DNA from: Phaeobacter italicus
Lineage (GTDB): Bacteria > Pseudomonadota > Alphaproteobacteria > Rhodobacterales > Rhodobacteraceae
Reading direction: 5' to 3'
NCBI RefSeq assembly: GCF_001258055.1
Contig: NZ_CVRM01000011.1
Span: 682,001-746,000 of the forward strand
Length of the DNA: 64,000 nt
Shown: positions 62,355 to 64,000 of the stretch, in pieces
Layout of the letters: every line of letters begins with the position of its first letter
Position numbering within the stretch: the first letter of the stretch is position 1
Made by a program: the position numbers and the translations under genes
Notes under the pieces: model-generated
Database searches by the model: none
What the model was told of the DNA's origin: nothing
The model's input: only the letters and a program-made list of their open reading frames with translations

Positions 62355-62363
62355 GGACGCGAC

Positions 62364-63032
62364 ATGCCCACCGCGCCCGAAGATAGCCGCGCCCTGCGCC
62401 AATCCATCATTGATGCCTGTCTGGAGATGAACCGGACAGGTATCAATCAAGGCACCTCCGGCAATATTTCCCTGCGCCTTGCAGGCGAGGAAATGCTGAT
62501 CACGCCGTCCGGTGTTCCCTACGAACAGATGACACCTGACATGATTGTCCGGATGCCCCTGTCCGGCGACCCTGATCCGAACGATGGTCAACGCGCCCCG
62601 TCGTCCGAGTGGCAGTTTCACCAGGCGCTTATGGCGGCAAAGCCAGAGACAATGGCGGTTGTGCACGCCCATCCGGTGAACTGCTGCGCACTGGCGGTCA
62701 ATCACATGTCCATCCCGCCCTGCCACTATATGGTTGCGGCCTTTGGCGGTCATGATGTTCCGCTTGCGGACTACGCGCTGTATGGCACTGCTGACCTGTC
62801 TCGTCATGTTGTGACAGCAATGAAGGACCGACACGGCTGTTTGATGGCCAATCATGGCGCAATCGTCACCGGCGACACACTGGCGCGCGCGATGTGGCGG
62901 ATGGTCGAGCTGGAGAGCCTTGCAAAAACCTACATCCTGGCCCGCAGCATCGGCACGCCCGTGTTGCTGACAGCCGAACAGATGGACGACGCGCTGGCCG
63001 CATTTGCAAACTACGGGCTGAAACCGGCCTGA
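62364..63032 (+). CDS. Class II aldolase, probable DHAP-shunt aldolase (Ald2-like)
   Basis: The 222-residue protein is a FucA/RhaD/AraD-family aldolase. Zinc ligands are visible as His101 and His103 (VVHAHPVN) and His164 (LMANHGAIV), with Glu82 in SSEWQFH as the acid. TGINQGTSGNIS is the substrate-phosphate loop. Members cut fuculose-, rhamnulose- or methylthioribulose-1-phosphate. Its coupling to mtnA suggests cleavage of 5-methylthioribulose 1-phosphate or 5-deoxyribulose 1-phosphate to dihydroxyacetone phosphate and an aldehyde, as in the DHAP shunt of Rhodospirillum and E. coli; this is inference. Confidence 0.88.
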   Translation: MPTAPEDSRALRQSIIDACLEMNRTGINQGTSGNISLRLAGEEMLITPSGVPYEQMTPDMIVRMPLSGDPDPNDGQRAPSSEWQFHQALMAAKPETMAVVHAHPVNCCALAVNHMSIPPCHYMVAAFGGHDVPLADYALYGTADLSRHVVTAMKDRHGCLMANHGAIVTGDTLARAMWRMVELESLAKTYILARSIGTPVLLTAEQMDDALAAFANYGLKPA

Positions 63033-63099
63033 GCTCCAAGCACAGCCAAAACAGCGGCTGAGTCGCCCAGACGGGCGTTATCCGAACATATTGATCATT

Positions 63100-63133
63100 G
63101 GGACAGGCCGCCAAGGTGCAGCCTGTCCCTTTT
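63100..63133 (+). terminator. Terminator of the mtnA-aldolase pair
   Basis: GGGACAGGC (63100-63108) and GCCTGTCCC (63121-63129) form a 9-bp stem followed by TTTT. Confidence 0.92.
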
Positions 63134-63259
63134 GGTGTGTGCCCTTGCGTGAAGGCGCTTCATTTTGGGCAAACAGGCGGAGGTTGCAGGTCACGTGCGT
63201 AAATTCTCTTGCGTTAGCGCAAAAAACACGTCCTCATAAATTCGAATTGGAAGAAAGTT

Positions 63260-64000
63260 ATGACTGATCCACTCATTTTTGACGGACACAATGATCTGCT
63301 TTTGCGGATTTACAACAACGATGTTCTTCCCGGCGCGGACGGGTTTCAGGGCAGCGGCGGGCGTCAGATTGATCTTTCCAAGGCCAAAACCGGCGGCTTT
63401 GGTGGTGGTTTTTTTGCGATCTATGTCCCCGACAGCACATCGCTCGGGAATGATGATGACATGATGGCCACGAGTTATGACCTGCCGTTACCATCAGAAA
63501 TCCCCTGGTCTGACGCAAGCAAGGTCGCGATGGCCCAGGCCGCCATTCTTCTTGATCTGGAGCGCGACGGTGCCCTGCGGATCTGCAAAACCGTCGCAGA
63601 CATTCGCGCAGCCCTGGCGGATGGCATCATGGCCGCCGTCATGCACATGGAAGGCGCCGAGGCGATCGACCGCGATATGGCCTGTCTTGATGTGCTCTAT
63701 GCGGCGGGGCTGCGCTCTCTCGGGCCAGTCTGGAGCCGTCCGACCCGCTTTGGCCACGGAGTTCCGTTCCGCTTTCCCAGCACGCCCGATACCGGTCCGG
63801 GACTGACGGCAGATGGCCGACGTCTGGTGGCACGCTGCAATGCATTGGGGGTGATGCTGGATCTGTCGCATCTCAATGAGGCTGGTTTCTGGGACATCGC
63901 CTCTCTCAGTCAGGCGCCACTGGTTGCGACACATTCCAATGCGCACGCCCTGACACCTCACAGCCGCAACCTCACCGATCGCCAGCTGCATGCCATCCGC
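63260..64000 (+). CDS. Membrane dipeptidase (peptidase family M19), 5' part
   Basis: The frame opens at ATG 63260 (GGAAG seven bases upstream) and stays open to the end of the window: 247 residues, the gene continues beyond base 64000. Metal ligands of the renal-dipeptidase family are visible: His10 and Asp12 in DGHNDLLLR, Glu in HMEGAEAI, and His in VATHSNAH. LDLSHLNEAGFWDI and LTDRQLHAIR follow. Family members hydrolyse dipeptides, including D-amino-acid ones. No signal peptide is seen, so it is probably cytoplasmic. Confidence 0.93.
   Translation, partial: MTDPLIFDGHNDLLLRIYNNDVLPGADGFQGSGGRQIDLSKAKTGGFGGGFFAIYVPDSTSLGNDDDMMATSYDLPLPSEIPWSDASKVAMAQAAILLDLERDGALRICKTVADIRAALADGIMAAVMHMEGAEAIDRDMACLDVLYAAGLRSLGPVWSRPTRFGHGVPFRFPSTPDTGPGLTADGRRLVARCNALGVMLDLSHLNEAGFWDIASLSQAPLVATHSNAHALTPHSRNLTDRQLHAIR

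Noticed and set aside
61605-62855. 416-codon minus-strand frame opposite mtnA and the aldolase
   Set aside because: Spans two real plus-strand genes and shows no domain.

Overview
The window looks like a chromosomal segment of a marine alphaproteobacterium of the Roseobacter group (Rhodobacterales). This rests on the high-GC coding bias and on gene families typical of that group: a class II DAHP synthase, enlarged PstC/PstA permeases, a GlxA-type AraC regulator, IalB and DUF882 proteins, a TAXI-type TRAP transporter, and a cobalamin one-carbon module with a Virulence_fact-type small protein. Assignments come from reading the sequence and recalling families; no database search was run. I see no insertion sequence, prophage, CRISPR array or rRNA. 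The only tRNA is tRNA-Arg(CCG).

Layout. 0-1.15 kb: end of rpsB, then tsf and a terminator. 1.3-2.7 kb: a possible 37-residue ORF, an orphan LuxR regulator and aroQ, all on the minus strand, with luxR and aroQ overlapping. 2.9-10 kb: an MDR oxidoreductase facing a plus-strand run (nitronate monooxygenase, APH-fold kinase, IclR, crotonase, beta-lactamase-fold hydrolase, TesB) that resembles an acyl-CoA catabolic operon of unknown substrate. 10.0-10.8 kb: a gene-free convergent gap rich in TTTGC/GCAAA words. 10.9-13.1 kb: glutaryl-CoA dehydrogenase and a divergent LysR. 13.2-20.8 kb: complete Pho module phoR-pstSCAB-phoU-phoB with a three-unit Pho box. 20.9-24.1 kb: trans-sulfuration enzyme, gamma-carbonic anhydrase-like protein, gmk, yicC. 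24.2-28 kb: PAS_5 protein behind CtrA-like sites, class II DAHP synthase, GlxA-family regulator. 28-34.7 kb: PQQ sugar dehydrogenase-like protein and a five-gene Liv-type ABC transporter. 34.7-37.6 kb: YjgR ATPase, two orphan terminators that suggest small RNAs, IalB protein. 37.6-42.9 kb: envelope block (KAS, ACP, LpxD, L,D-transpeptidase, DUF882). 43-45 kb: tRNA-Arg and a divergent LysR/SDR pair. 45-47.4 kb: cobalamin one-carbon module. 47.7-52.1 kb: Ppx/GppA, RlmE, a small ORF, cardiolipin synthase, K+ channel. 52.3-56.5 kb: ABC ATPase, large FtsX permease and AttH/CrtC-type lipocalin. 56.5-60.7 kb: TAXI-TRAP transporter with a UspA protein. 61.2-64 kb: mtnA plus a class II aldolase (the pair used in the DHAP shunt), then a truncated M19 dipeptidase.

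Most operons show tight coupling (ATGA or TAATG overlaps) and end in clear GC-rich hairpins with T-tracts. In three transport operons a hairpin lies just after the binding-protein gene (pst, liv-type and TAXI), which fits excess production of the binding protein. The most unusual items are the one-carbon module with an Arg/Gly-rich tail, the two terminator-defined orphan transcripts near 36.4-36.76 kb, the CtrA-like sites in front of the PAS protein, the uncharacterised acyl-CoA operon, and the MtnA-aldolase salvage pair.
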